Counted from the first letter of the stretch, positions 45,642-55,215 are shown. The stretch: DNA of 64,000 bases from Flavobacterium sp. 1 (GCF_002797935.1 NZ_PGER01000001.1:496001-560000); one strand, 5' to 3'. Numbers and translations: made by a program. Notes: a model not told the origin generated them from the letters alone.

Positions 45642-48073
45642 TTAAAAGGAGTATCCAAGTGTTAGCAGCCAGTTCGATGGTGCACCGGGAAATAAACGAA
45701 TATAATCATAACCGCCAACCCAGTACGTTTTGTTGAATATATTATTGGCATTTACCTGGATTTTAAATTTATTAATGTTATAATACAAAGTCGCATTAAA
45801 TAAAGTGTAGCCTGGAAGAGTTTGCGTGTTGGTTTGGCTTAATGTGCGTGTTGTTGCAAAATTGCTTCCAAAAGCAAGACCAAAATCTTTTAAAGCTCCA
45901 TGAGTAAAATTATAACGTGTCCATAAATTACCTTGCTGACGGGGTGTGTTTGGTTTTTGTCTTCCAATTTCGGATTCAATCGGGCTCTCAGTAATTGAGG
46001 CCTCATTATATGAATAAGCGGCAGAAACACTCCAGTTTCGCGTAATATTTCCGTTCACATCGATTTTTCTTCTTCACCTACAGCACGCATTAGATCCGGA
46101 TTTGTAGTATCGTTTGCAGGATATAAAGTGTTTCTCTGCTTAATTTTAAACAGTGCAACGGTCACAAAAAGTTTTTCTTTAAACCAGGAAGATTTTCCTC
46201 CAAACTCGATCATATTGCTTTCTAACGGATCAAAAGGACCGCCTGCATTTGGGTTTGATTGAGAAGAAGCCGTCTGCGGATTGTATCCTTTTACGTAAGT
46301 TCCATACAAATTAATGTTTGGATTAACGGTATAAGTCAGTCCAAAACGTGGTAAAAACGAATGTTGTTTTACTTTCTTTTCAGTATCTTTTTTGTAGTTT
46401 TCCTTATCGCTGTATTCGTCATAACGTACTCCTATTAAAGCCTGAAAAGCACCAAACTTAATATGGTCCTGAAGGTAAACGCCATACAGGGAATAGAAAG
46501 CAGGGTCAAAAGGGCGCGCTGCATAAAAATACTTGCTCATATCTTTTAACTGCTGTGATCCGGAGGGATTAGTCAGGTCAAAATGTGCTACGTTTGGTAC
46601 CGGATTCCCTTTAGCATCCAATAAATAATTAGCTTTATTAGCAGGGTTATACGTTGCAATTGATGCTGTATTGGCTGCATTTCTATATCCAGTAGCCTGC
46701 AATTGTGAACCTCCGGCCGGCACTTGCTCCTGTGCGTAATCGTAACCCAAAATCAGGTTATGATCTAAAGCTCCCGTTTTGGCTTCATATTTAAAAAAGG
46801 TCGAAAGATTATCGATATAACGTTTACGTTTACGAATAAAAACCTGCATTTCTATAGAAGTAGGAATAGTACTCCCATCACCTGCAGATGCATATTTATT
46901 GGCACCGCGATGCTCTAAAAGATCTTCTGTATACCCTGTGCGAATATAGGATGCAGAAAACGAAAAACGATCTGTAAATTGATGATTTAAGGAAGTTGTT
47001 ACAATATAGGTCTCTTCATTTAAATAATCGTTTGTAGAGTTTAATGAATTGGAAATTTTGGTTGAGTATAAATTATTTTCATAAGTCGATTGTCCACGAT
47101 CCAGAATACTTTTCGAACTGGTATAAATCAAATCAAAGTTAACACTTGTTTTTTTATTTGGCAGGAAAGACAGGGAAGGAGCAAGTACAATATTTTTGTC
47201 GAATTGTAAATCTCTGAAAGAATTCGCATTTTCATAGCCTAAATTCAATCGGTATAAAAGTGATTTGTCTTCTGTCAAAGGCCCCGTAAAATCGGCTAAA
47301 GCCCTTAAAGTATTAAAACTTCCGGTAGAAAAACTAACACTGTTTGCAGCCTGATCCAAAGGTTTTTTAGTTACTCTGTTTATAACACCTCCTGGAGAAG
47401 CGTTTCCAAACAAGGCAGAAGATGGTCCTTTTAAAACCTCTACACGTTCCAGATAATTGGCAAGCGGCTGTTTCCAAAATCCGGTAGAAGTTCGCATACC
47501 GTTCAGTAATTGCGTATTACTGCCTCCGTTGATTCTAAAACCTCTAATCGAAATATCATCATAAAAAGTAAACTGACTCACCCCGCTGAAGTTTTTCACA
47601 ACCTCGCCTACGCGAATAGATCCCTGATCTGCGATTAACTCTTTGGTAGCGTATGATACGGCCTGCGGTAAATCTTTTAGGGCAATTTCTGTTTTGCCTC
47701 CAATAAAAGATTTTGAGTTTCGATATGATTTCTCTTTACGTCCAGTGATTTCAACGGTCTGTAAAGTATTGATATTTTCCTTTAGAACTATCGAAATTTC
47801 AAGTTCTTCATTTTTATGTAATTCGATATTTTTTTCTTGAACTGAAAATCCCATTGCTGAGAAATAAATAGTATAATTTCCAGGAGGAAGATTTGTAATT
47901 TCAAAGTGCCCCTTATCATCAGAAACGAGATTCTTTTTAGGGTTCTTTATTGAAATAGAAGCATAAGAAACAACTTCGTTATTTTCGGAAACAATTTTTC
48001 CGTTGATTTTGGCATTTTGTGCCAGACCAATATTAAAAATAGCAAGCAGTATTAATGAGAATGTAAACTTCAT
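45642..48073 (-). CDS. TonB-dependent siderophore receptor, apparent frameshift near residue 670
   Basis: The first open frame (48073-46055) has a signal peptide, a carboxypeptidase-like domain, a plug (IRGFRINGGSNTQLLNGMRT, ERVEVLKGPSSALFGNASPG) and most of a barrel. It runs off after LMRAVGEEE. The rest continues in another frame: DVNGNITRNWSVSAAYSYNE to the barrel end SNWLLTLGYSF (45642). One extra A in the A5 run (46064-46068) restores a single ~810-residue protein reading GEEEKIDVNGN. It is FhuE/FpvA-like and probably takes up ferric siderophores with the downstream PepSY protein. Confidence 0.85.
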
Positions 48074-48484
48074 GGCGGTTATTATTTTCAGACCGCAAAT
48101 CTATATTTATTTAGATTAAATACAAATAATATTTTCCATTAATATTTTTGGAAGATTAATTTTTCTTAGTAATAATTTAAAGTTTAATTGTGAAATGCAA
48201 ATTTCCGTGCTATTGATTAATGAATTCCAATGTGCTTTAGAAATGATAGTGTGTTTTCAATATTTTGATTTTCAATGCAATAAAATATATTTAAAAATAT
48301 ATTGGTTATTAATTTGTATTTGTCAATTAAAACTGGAAAGAGGTGGTCAGTTGGACCATTTTTTTTTCAACTATGTACTATTAAAAAAAAACAAAATTTA
48401 GTTTGGAATAACTGTTCTTGGTAATTTGTAGTGCATTTATCTTGTTTTCTGAATTATCAAAAGAAAATTTAAAAATGATATTAT
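48074..48484. other. Intergenic region, AT-rich
   Basis: 411 bases holding the promoter area of the minus-strand receptor. A small TGGTC-AGTTG-GACCA hairpin followed by eight T lies at 48342-48364. A 68-codon plus-strand frame has no motif and is not called. Confidence 0.4.
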
Positions 48485-48748
48485 ATGCTATCAAGAATAA
48501 TTGAAACATTAAAATACTCACTATTAGAATATCGTTTTTATTACTTAAGCATTGTGTTGCTATTGGTCCTATTGATTTATAATCACAATAAAACTCTCAC
48601 TTTGGAGAAAGAACTTGTTCGAGTAAACAATGAACTTCATGTGAAACAAGTCACTTCCGAAAGAAGGCAAAAGGCATATGATGAAAAAGTAAAACAACAG
48701 CAAGAAAAACTCGAACGTATGATTAAAGAGATCAAGTCGCATAAATAG
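48485..48748 (+). CDS. Small single-pass membrane protein with coiled coil
   Basis: 87 residues. One membrane helix (YYLSIVLLLVLLIYNHN, about residues 19-36) is followed by a charged coiled coil (LEKELVRVNNELHVKQVT, KVKQQQEKLERMIKEI). I recognise no family. The composition is coding-like and the start follows an AT-rich leader. It stands alone, so the role is unknown. A spurious frame cannot be fully excluded. Confidence 0.5.
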   Translation: MLSRIIETLKYSLLEYRFYYLSIVLLLVLLIYNHNKTLTLEKELVRVNNELHVKQVTSERRQKAYDEKVKQQQEKLERMIKEIKSHK

Positions 48749-48930
48749 AACTTGCAATCGATTCCGCTTGACAAAGTTTTCATTGTTTATGTTGGATATT
48801 CAACGAAGCCTTGCTGTTAGCAATAGTATTTTTTTAGTCCTTTATTTTAGTTTTGAGGTCTAGAGCTAGAGTAATAATATTTTTTTTCTCATGTCGAACC
48901 GTAACAGATAGTCGGGGTCAGATATTTCAT
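48749..48930. other. Intergenic region with a possible attC-like fragment
   Basis: CTTGCTGTTAGCAATAGTAT (48809-48828) resembles the right boundary of attC-like copy C (CTTGTTAGCAATAGTA). The rest of the repeat is absent. Confidence 0.35.
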
Positions 48931-49910
48931 TTAAAGCTTCAATATTGCATTTGCAATAAAAAAAAGGCAAATGAGTCCAGTAATATATTGAATAAAGAAA
49001 AGCATTAATAACCTGCTGTATTTATACTTTAAGTTTCCGAAATCAACTTTCAAAGAAAAAAAGATATAGGCTGTATGCAAAAATATTCCTAACTGTGTTC
49101 TTAAAAAAAATCTCAGTTTCCCTTCCTCTTTTAGCTTTAATTGATCATCTAGTGGTATAATGGTATAAACCGTTTGCATTTTTCCCCAGAATAAATAATT
49201 CAAAAAATGAAATAAAAACAAAAATACAAACGTCCAATATATAATGTATTCTTTATTATAACCATAGTTCCACCAATACTTATTCAAAAAAGCTGAGTAA
49301 CGACCTTTTAATCCATCTTGTGAAGCTATATACTTTTGATAAGCAATATCAACATTTTTATAGCTTTCGGATTTCCCTTCTTTTTTAAATTTGGCTAAGA
49401 GCCTCTCGTAGGTGGATACGATATAATCCTTATTTAAATCGGAATCAAAATACAGATGTACTCTTTTGGTAAAATTAAATTGAATATTATCCAAATCCAT
49501 GTTAACAAACGAGAGATATACTGGATTATTGGTTTTATCAAATTCAAGATAAAGAGGGGTATTAACAATACACCGGTTGAAGTAAATAGTATCAAAACTC
49601 ATTGCAGTTAATTCTGCATCTTTCCCAAATTCACACTCCTTAAAATAAACTCCTCCCTTTTTGCCTGTATAAGGCACATAAAACTTGGCATTCAGCCATG
49701 CTTTATCAAAAGAGCATTTCAAATTTGTAGAATCTCTGAACTTCTTTTTTGAAAAAGTATTTTCTAACCTGAATGTCCCATTTATAGAATCTTTTAAAAA
49801 AGTTAAAACGGTATGTTGAGAACTGTCATTCATGTATATAAACCCTTCTTTAAAAACGTCCCAATTAAACTCCATCGTTAACTTCTTTTTATCGGATTTA
49901 ATCAAAAGAA
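48931..49910 (-). pseudogene. C-terminal part of a membrane protein gene split by an IS200-like element
   Basis: About 325 codons open. Reading from the IS junction: ILLIKSDKKKLTMEFNWDVF, then beta-solenoid-like short repeats (LKCSFDKAWLNAKFYVPY, CEFGKDAELTAM, IVNTPLYLEF, FVNMDLDNIQF). Three membrane helices near the end include YIIYWTFVFLFLFHFLNYLF. The first in-frame start, TTG at 49905, is not convincing. The matching N-terminal half (51041-50454) lies beyond the IS. Removing 49911-50453 (543 bases, divisible by three) leaves the halves in frame or nearly so. It may have been a pentapeptide-like membrane sensor; function unknown. Confidence 0.7.
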
Positions 49911-50453
49911 TTCCTCGAGGCTCTGCCTCGGGGTTTAGCGTACAATAGAAAGATTAGTATATTTGTTGGATGAGCGAACACATTTTCAAACGACACAATA
50001 AAAGTTTGTTACTTTATCATTTGGAGTGTCCTGTAAAATATAGGAGAAATGTTTTGACCGATTCTGTTGAAATGAGTTTGGTTTCTATATGTGAAAATAT
50101 TTCAGAACGCTATGAGATTCATTTTATAGAAATTGGGGCTGATGAGAATCACGTTCATTTTTTGATACAAAGTGTTCCAAAAATTTCAGTTGAAATAATG
50201 GTTAGAACTGTAAAAAGTATTACTGCTAAAGAGATTTTCAGATTACATCCTGAGGTTAAGAATAAATTGTGGGGTGGTAACTTTTGGACTAGTGGATATT
50301 ATGTGAATACTGTTGGTCAATATGGTAATGAGGATGTGATTCAGAAATACATTCAAAACCAAGGTGAAGAAAAAACAGTTTATAAATCGTTTAACAAAAA
50401 TCAATTGCGGTTATCTTTCGAGTAACGCGATACCTCGAGGCTCTGCCTCGGGG
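49911..50453 (+). mobile_element. IS200/IS605-like element inserted in a membrane protein gene
   Basis: Contains one Y1 transposase gene and ends on each side in the same 21-base hairpin, CCTCGAGGCTCTGCCTCGGGG. The copies are 49913-49933 and 50433-50453 in the same orientation, with 9-bp stems and a TCT loop. No target-site duplication is apparent, as expected for single-strand transposition. The host gene flanks it on both sides. Confidence 0.8.
49970..50425 (+). CDS. IS200/IS605-family Y1 transposase (TnpA/RAYT-like)
   Basis: 151 residues. HUH motif in ENHVHFLIQS (His-hydrophobic-His) and a candidate catalytic Tyr in VGQYGNEDVIQKYIQNQG. LLYHLECPVKYRRNVL is the conserved start of the family. 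No TnpB partner. The enzyme cuts and joins single-stranded DNA at end hairpins, two of which are present here. Intact length suggests recent activity. Confidence 0.9.
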   Translation: MSEHIFKRHNKSLLLYHLECPVKYRRNVLTDSVEMSLVSICENISERYEIHFIEIGADENHVHFLIQSVPKISVEIMVRTVKSITAKEIFRLHPEVKNKLWGGNFWTSGYYVNTVGQYGNEDVIQKYIQNQGEEKTVYKSFNKNQLRLSFE

Positions 50454-51041
50454 TAATTCATTTCCTTTTAAATAAAAAGCACTGTACTCTCCTGCCCAAC
50501 TTATAAATGAATGAAAACGGTTGTCTTCAGCAAACAAACCAACTTTCATTCCTCTGAATTGAACTTCTGAAAATTTATTATGCCACCAAACTAAATAATG
50601 ATCGTTTTTTATACCAGAAAGCTCCAATAAAGGAGCCTTACAATTTTGAAAACGCAGATTTATCTCAGTAGAAAATAGTAACCTCTTATTGAAATCATCT
50701 TGCAGTAAATTATTGTTATCAATAAGTGAGTCAACAAACGTAACATTGCTTATTACAAATTGTTGATCACTTTTAAAACTCCACAGATTCTGTCCATCAG
50801 TACTTTTATATGTGTATTTAATAAGTTTTTTATCCCCTACCAAAAGTGCATCAAGATCATAAAAAGCAAAAGTTTTATTCTCGAGAATATACATTTCATT
50901 ATTGTATTGATTCATTTTCCACCAATCGGATTTCCCATAGCCTTTATATGTGATTGGCTGAGCAATACCCGTAAGTCCAAATCCAATAAGTAGCATCCAG
51001 AAAAAGATTCTTTCATTTTTCAATTTAGCGGAGTTATTCAT
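50454..51041 (-). pseudogene. N-terminal part of the membrane protein gene split by the IS200-like element
   Basis: Signal peptide (FFWMLLIGFGLTGIAQ), then short beta repeats (ILENKTFAFYDLDALL, NLRFQNCKAPLLELSG, SEVQFRGMKVGLFAEDNRF) up to FYLKGNE. There the host gene stops and IS end sequence (LPRGRASRYR) takes over. The C-terminal half continues at 49910. The repeat style matches on both sides, supporting one original ~520-residue protein. Confidence 0.7.
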
Positions 51042-51244
51042 GTTTACAATAATTTACGGTAATTGATTTATAATCATTTAGAATATTGCAGAATAAAACT
51101 CTGTTTGCCTTTTTCATAATCTATTACTAAGAATTGGTTAAAAAATTTGGTCTTTTGAATTTGTCTTAGGCAGTTAGTAGTCAAGCTGGTGATCTCCATG
51201 CGACAATTGGCAATACAATTCCTCCTTAGGCAAAAGCCTACAAT

Positions 51245-51280
51245 CTAACACAACAACCCTATTATTTCAAACCATTCCAT
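51245..51280 (-). pseudogene. Broken copy of the 42-residue MEWYEIIG micro-protein family
   Basis: Reads MEWFEIIGLLC then TAG. The DNA around it (CATTCCATCTCTCAAAGATA; AAATGGCAATTCC) matches the start regions of the intact copies at 55422 and 56397. One base appears lost after codon 8. Confidence 0.65.
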
Positions 51281-51388
51281 CTCTCAAAGATAAAATGGCA
51301 ATTCCAGTTGTAAATACATTTAATTATAACGCTTTCTAAATTAATGACTTATACTCCCTATTTAAGAAGTAATTGTCATAAAACAAAA

Positions 51389-51412
51389 AAAAGATGCTAT
51401 AAAGCATCTTTT
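51389..51412 (-). terminator. Hairpin AAAAGATGCT-ATAA-AGCATCTTTT
   Basis: Perfect 10-bp stem. On the minus strand it is followed by a long T-run, on the plus strand only by TTTT. It resembles the terminators after the micro-protein genes. Confidence 0.6.
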
Positions 51413-51537
51413 GAAAGGTATTGGATTAAGGTCAAACCTTATTTTTTCAACTTACATTTCTATGAATGTTAGTAATTTACCTAATACTTTTAAAATCAGA
51501 AATAAATTTACTACATTTCGTCTATAAAAGTATATTT

Positions 51538-52089
51538 ATGCAACTGCTGCAACTTGTTTCTATTGGAGGAATTATGACGGGGGGAACCACAAGACCTCTT
51601 AACATAATTGCAGTTGACGAAAATGGCGATCCAAATAAATATATAATGAAAGTTTTTACCGAAAAAAATATATCCCAAAATGTTTCAGTAGCAAAAGAAA
51701 TAATATGTTCTGAACTAGCGAAAGAGTTCGATTTAGTTTGTCCAAATTATGGAATAATAAATTTTGACCATATAGAAATTTCAGAATTATATGATGAGCA
51801 TAAATTGAAAATGCTAGATAAAGGCTTTAAGTTTTGTAGTAAATTTGTAGAGCAGAATGCAATTTTTAATCCATTAGTTACTAATTCTTTTTTAAAAGAT
51901 TATGAGGTTGCAAATATTTTTGCTTTTGACTTATTTATTTACAACGTTGATAGAGGAGGTGAACATAACAAGCCAAATATGCTAATTAATGACTCAAATC
52001 TTATTTTAATAGATCATGAGTTAACATTTCCTTTTATAAACGATACCAATCAAAAAGTGGATTATGAATTTTTTTTACAAATTATTTAA
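51538..52089 (+). CDS. HipA-like kinase-domain protein, probably truncated at its C-terminus
   Basis: 183 residues from ATG 51538. The upstream ATG at 51466 adds a leader with no homology. MTGGTTRPLNIIAVDENGDP, YIMKVFTEKNISQNV and KEIICSELAKEFDLVCPNYG form the N-lobe. NVDRGGEHNKPNMLI and LILIDHELTF hold the likely catalytic Asp and metal-binding Asp of HipA-like kinases. The protein ends soon after the DHE motif and right where attC-like fragment E begins, so 50-70 residues are probably missing. No HipB-like partner is adjacent. Confidence 0.7.
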   Translation: MQLLQLVSIGGIMTGGTTRPLNIIAVDENGDPNKYIMKVFTEKNISQNVSVAKEIICSELAKEFDLVCPNYGIINFDHIEISELYDEHKLKMLDKGFKFCSKFVEQNAIFNPLVTNSFLKDYEVANIFAFDLFIYNVDRGGEHNKPNMLINDSNLILIDHELTFPFINDTNQKVDYEFFLQII

Positions 52090-52105
52090 TATTCCAAAAC
52101 ATACT

Positions 52106-52173
52106 CTTAAGCCAATTACCCCACCCGAGGCTGTAAGCCGAACGGACGAAGTAAATCCGTTGTACCTATTAGC
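52106..52173 (+). repeat. attC-like repeat, fragment E (right half)
   Basis: TCTTAAGCCAATTACC, a CCCGAGGCTGTAAGCCGAAC insertion, then AAATCCGTTGTACCTATTAGC. The left half is missing; the HipA-like gene runs into it. Confidence 0.65.
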
Positions 52174-52186
52174 AGTAGCCCTTTAT

Positions 52187-52663
52187 TCAATTGAAGTCAT
52201 AAACATAAGTTTCGATTTCATTGTTCAATAAAGATTCTTGTATTAGTGGCTCTATTCTGTCCCAAGTCCCACCTGCAAGTCCGCAACCAATTCTTGGCAT
52301 ATGGACAGACGTATTATTTTCTGTTGCAAATTGAGCAACTTTTTCAAGTCCTTTTTTTATTGCATCATAACGAATTGGAGCATTACCATTTTCATCTTTA
52401 TTTATTTTATGCTGTCCAATTAAATTTGCAATCCAAATATCGTCTTCCACTTTTACAAATTGTATTTGTCCAAGTAAGAAGTTGTCTTGTGATTTAAACC
52501 ACTCTCGATATTTTTTTTCAGGTTCTTTCCAACGTTTAGAAATTGCCATCACAAATCCTTTTCCCCAACCTCCAATGTCATTACAAATATGGACAATGAT
52601 TTTATTGCCGATTACTTTTGGATTTGTAGCATCGCCTACAATATAATTTATCACTTTCCCCAT
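52187..52663 (-). CDS. Macro-domain protein (ADP-ribose-processing type)
   Basis: 158 residues, one domain. Macro signatures: YIVGDATNP with the ligand-contacting Asp, HICNDIGGWGKGFVMAIS (phosphate-binding loop 1) and MPRIGCGLAGGTWDRIEPLI (loop 2). The GCGLAGGxW form resembles Poa1p-like ADP-ribose-1''-phosphate phosphatases and TARG1-like hydrolases. It could remove ADP-ribose from proteins or nucleic acids or recycle ADP-ribose phosphate. Its start overlaps the end of the upstream 89-residue gene by 13 bases, so the two are translationally coupled. The pair sits between attC-like E and F. Confidence 0.92.
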   Translation of the reverse strand: MGKVINYIVGDATNPKVIGNKIIVHICNDIGGWGKGFVMAISKRWKEPEKKYREWFKSQDNFLLGQIQFVKVEDDIWIANLIGQHKINKDENGNAPIRYDAIKKGLEKVAQFATENNTSVHMPRIGCGLAGGTWDRIEPLIQESLLNNEIETYVYDFN

Positions 52664-52920
52664 TGATATTCAAAGTCTGTTTTATTTATAGTGAATTTTT
52701 CAAATTCTAAAAGGTCAATATTTTGGTCTGCAAGAAATCCAAACTCATCTTCTATTAATTCTTCACTATATTTTGATCTTTTTCCATTTTTATAAATTTC
52801 AATTTGTCGAAGTATTTCTCCATTCTGATTTGATTCAAGATAATATTCACAAGTTCCCCAAGTTTCGGATTTTTCAATCCGCCTTTCGTCATAATGTCTT
52901 TTGTAATATAATGTTGTCAT
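52651..52920 (-). CDS. Small uncharacterised protein coupled to the macro-domain gene
   Basis: 89 residues from ATG 52920. A longer frame to 52944 would start inside attC-like copy F and is rejected. TCEYYLESNQNGEILRQIEI, YKNGKRSKYSEELIEDEFGF and LADQNIDLLEF suggest a compact alpha/beta protein. The style recalls small immunity-like or DUF6881-like proteins, but I cannot assign it. Overlap with the macro-domain gene makes a functional pair likely, for example a toxin/antitoxin or substrate/eraser couple. That is inference only. Confidence 0.65.
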   Translation of the reverse strand: MTTLYYKRHYDERRIEKSETWGTCEYYLESNQNGEILRQIEIYKNGKRSKYSEELIEDEFGFLADQNIDLLEFEKFTINKTDFEYQWGK

Positions 52921-52929
52921 AGGGTTACT

Positions 52930-53057
52930 GCTAATGTTCTGCAACTACAGCAGGTTTGGGACTAAATTAAGTCCATTATTCGGATTTGCCAAATCATCCC
53001 AAATACAAAACCAACTTCCTATTAAGCCAATTGCCCAAATCCGTTGTAGCTGTTAGC
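52930..53057 (+). repeat. attC-like folded repeat, copy F (complete)
   Basis: GCTAATGTTCTGCAACTACA, CAGGTTTGGGACTAAATTAA, CGGATTTGCCAAATCATCCC, TTAAGCCAATTGCCCAAATC and CCGTTGTAGCTGTTAGC. Inner arms CGGATTTG/CAAATCCG pair. Outer arms pair with unpaired bases. Confidence 0.8.
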
Positions 53058-53345
53058 GAATGTTGCGACACGCATGTTAAGCCCGAACGATTTGACATTC
53101 CAATTATCGATTCCCATTTCAGTAAACTTTTCCGTCTTCCGTCTTCCACTCCAAATTGTTTCCGCTTTTGAATTTCAAACTTCGGTTAAATCTCAAAAAA
53201 AATCCTCTCGAGGTTTTCCGAAACGCGGTTCACTTTTGCTTCTCTGCAACAATGGAATATCGATTTTTTGCCTAAAATTTAGTCCAGTTTGGTTTCTTCT
53301 TCATTATAAAACACTAGATTAAAATCAGCTGTTTATCATTAACGG
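53058..53345. repeat. Diverged ~300-bp non-coding repeat, copy 1
   Basis: Shares GAACGATTTGA(C/T)ATTCCAATT, TAAACTTTTCC and ATTAAAATC(A/T)GCTGTTT...ATTAACGGAG with 54909-55215. Each copy directly follows an attC-like repeat. No convincing reading frame runs through either copy. Confidence 0.7.
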
Positions 53346-53550
53346 AGTAATCCAAGATAAAGATCCGCATTGCTGAAGGTGGAGATTTTAAAGACGCCCG
53401 CCCGGCGTTGAAACTGAAAAGAAATGTGATTATAAAATTATTGAAATGTTTTTTAGAATAAGTCACGCCTAAAACTGAAGCTGATAGCGAAATACAGCAC
53501 ATGTTACAACGTAAAAGACCCCACTTGCGACAATGCAAAGTTATAGGTGC
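53346..53550. other. Short intergenic stretch downstream of the repeat
   Basis: 205 bases with no recognised gene. The 74-codon minus-strand frame 53314-53538 has no motif and runs through the repeat, so it is not called. Confidence 0.35.
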
Positions 53551-54747
53551 TTACCGAACGGTCACTATGTCGTTTAGTGTTTTACCACTTAATTGTGCAC
53601 TCTCAATTTTTGCAAAATTGTTGTTTGAAATTTCAAATTTCATGTCTACTGAACCTTCAAGATAAACACTATCATATAGATATTTATCTTTAAGGTGGTT
53701 ATAAAGAGTTTTGCAACCAGTAGAATCAAAATGAAAAGGAATTTTAAAGAACGTAGCAGAGTGGTTTTTCAGAACGAAAATTTCACTTAATGGTTGAGAT
53801 GATTTTTTAATTTCATTAAAACTTGCCATGCTAAATGCATCGTATTTATTTTTACTTCCTATTGAAAGATGAAATGAACCTAGGTCGATAATCTGGTCAT
53901 TTTCAGATTTATTCGTAATTACAACTCCTAAAATTATAGTATAACTAGTTGTTATGTCAGTGAGAAAATTCTCTGATTCAAGCAGTTCTATAGTGCTTTC
54001 TATGTCTGCTTTCTTTTCGGTGTGGAAAAATGATAAAACCTTAAGATTGAAGTAACATAAACAGATAAATATCAAACATAATAATATTGGTTTTAAATAC
54101 CAATATTTCTTATCTCTACCAAGTAGATATTTCGTCCCTGTCCAAATTATTTTTACCAATAAAATAATAAAAGAGCCGAAAACGACTAAGTTAATAGCTT
54201 CGTAGTATTTTGAATCAAAAAGATCAAATGTGTATATGTTGAAGAAAAGCTTTGGTATTATTAAAAAAAATAAAAAGTAAATTATTGGGAAGCCTATTAA
54301 TATTAAGCCAAATAAATAAAATGAGAACTTGAGAAACTCGCTTATTCTCCCATTAGCTTTGAAACAAAACGCAATTAATCGGACTGTTACGTTACTGATT
54401 AATATAATGGGAATCAAATTTATCAGCGCTCGGGTCAGTGAGTCGACATCGAAAAAGTAATTTTTAATCTCAGAGATGTTTGGATCAAGAAGGTAAAATA
54501 CTATTGGTGAAATTAATTCACCCGGTTGAAAGTAAAAATACCAAAATTCAGAACTTAAAAGTAAGCTAACTGCAAAATAAGTCAAGGGTTTTATTTTAAA
54601 GTCTGGTCCAAAAATATTTGAAGGCTTGAATAAAACAATATATGTAACTAGGGGAAAATTCAATAGGAAACTTACTAAGCTATTTAATATTTCCTCTATA
54701 ACTTCAATGAATTTTGGCTCTTTATTTGAATCTACATTTTCACTCAT
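53551..54747 (-). CDS. Multi-pass membrane protein with C-terminal soluble domain, uncharacterised
   Basis: 398 residues. About six hydrophobic helices lie between 25 and 245 (SLVSFLLNFPLVTYIVLF, PLTYFAVSLLLSSEFWYFYF, IILISNVTVRLIAF, YLFGLILIGFPIIYFLFFLI, LKPILLCLIFICLCYF). A C-terminal beta-rich domain (SYTIILGVVITNKSENDQII) of ~140 residues follows. No family is recognised. It is enclosed by attC-like copies F and G and by the two copies of the ~300-bp repeat, so it looks like cassette cargo. Its start is 24 bases from copy G. Confidence 0.75.
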   Translation of the reverse strand: MSENVDSNKEPKFIEVIEEILNSLVSFLLNFPLVTYIVLFKPSNIFGPDFKIKPLTYFAVSLLLSSEFWYFYFQPGELISPIVFYLLDPNISEIKNYFFDVDSLTRALINLIPIILISNVTVRLIAFCFKANGRISEFLKFSFYLFGLILIGFPIIYFLFFLIIPKLFFNIYTFDLFDSKYYEAINLVVFGSFIILLVKIIWTGTKYLLGRDKKYWYLKPILLCLIFICLCYFNLKVLSFFHTEKKADIESTIELLESENFLTDITTSYTIILGVVITNKSENDQIIDLGSFHLSIGSKNKYDAFSMASFNEIKKSSQPLSEIFVLKNHSATFFKIPFHFDSTGCKTLYNHLKDKYLYDSVYLEGSVDMKFEISNNNFAKIESAQLSGKTLNDIVTVR

Positions 54748-54770
54748 AGTTTGTCTATATTATTTCAAAT

Positions 54771-54908
54771 AGTTGCGTCCAAGATTTTCTTACTACATGA
54801 GATTTGAAACTAAATTAGTGTTATTTTTCGGCTCAGCAAAATTCTCACAAATACAAAATCATTTCAAAATTAGACAAATATACAAATCTCTTGTAGCAAG
54901 CGTTATGC
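54771..54908 (+). repeat. attC-like folded repeat, copy G (diverged)
   Basis: Left arm CTTACTACATGAGATTTG and right arm CAAATCTCTTGTAGCAAG are complementary at 16 of 18 positions. It is diverged from copy F in sequence but keeps the fold. GAAACTAAATTAG and CACAAATACAAAATCATTTC align with the common core. Confidence 0.7.
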
Positions 54909-55215
54909 TGGATTGTGACACGATTGTTAAGAACGAACGATTTGATATTCCAATTTTGATAAACTTTTCCTCCTTTAGATTTCTGCGCCAAATAGTTTCC
55001 GTTTTTGAATCTAACTTAAGCTAAAACTTATAAAAAAAATCGAACAAAAAAATTCCGCTTTCGGTTTTCTGTAAAGCAGTTCACGCTTGTTTGTCCGCAA
55101 CAATTAAAGAACGAATTTCGGCTCAAAACTCGGTCAGCGGGGTTTCTGTTTCATTAAATCCTTTTCGTGCTTAAATGCCCGATTAAAATCTGCTGTTTCT
55201 CATTAACGGAGCAAT
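54909..55215. repeat. Diverged ~300-bp non-coding repeat, copy 2
   Basis: Partner of 53058-53345, in the same orientation and also immediately after an attC-like repeat. Confidence 0.7.

Larger units (their letters stand above)
51042..51537. other. Intergenic region with a micro-protein relic and a hairpin
   Basis: 496 bases. It contains the broken micro-protein start at 51245-51280 and the hairpin at 51389-51412. No other coding region was recognised. The ORF frame opening at 51466 is the 5' extension of the HipA-like gene. Confidence 0.45.

Noticed and set aside
53314..53538. 74-codon minus-strand gene
   Set aside because: It runs across the non-coding repeat into unrelated DNA and has no counterpart in the second repeat copy.
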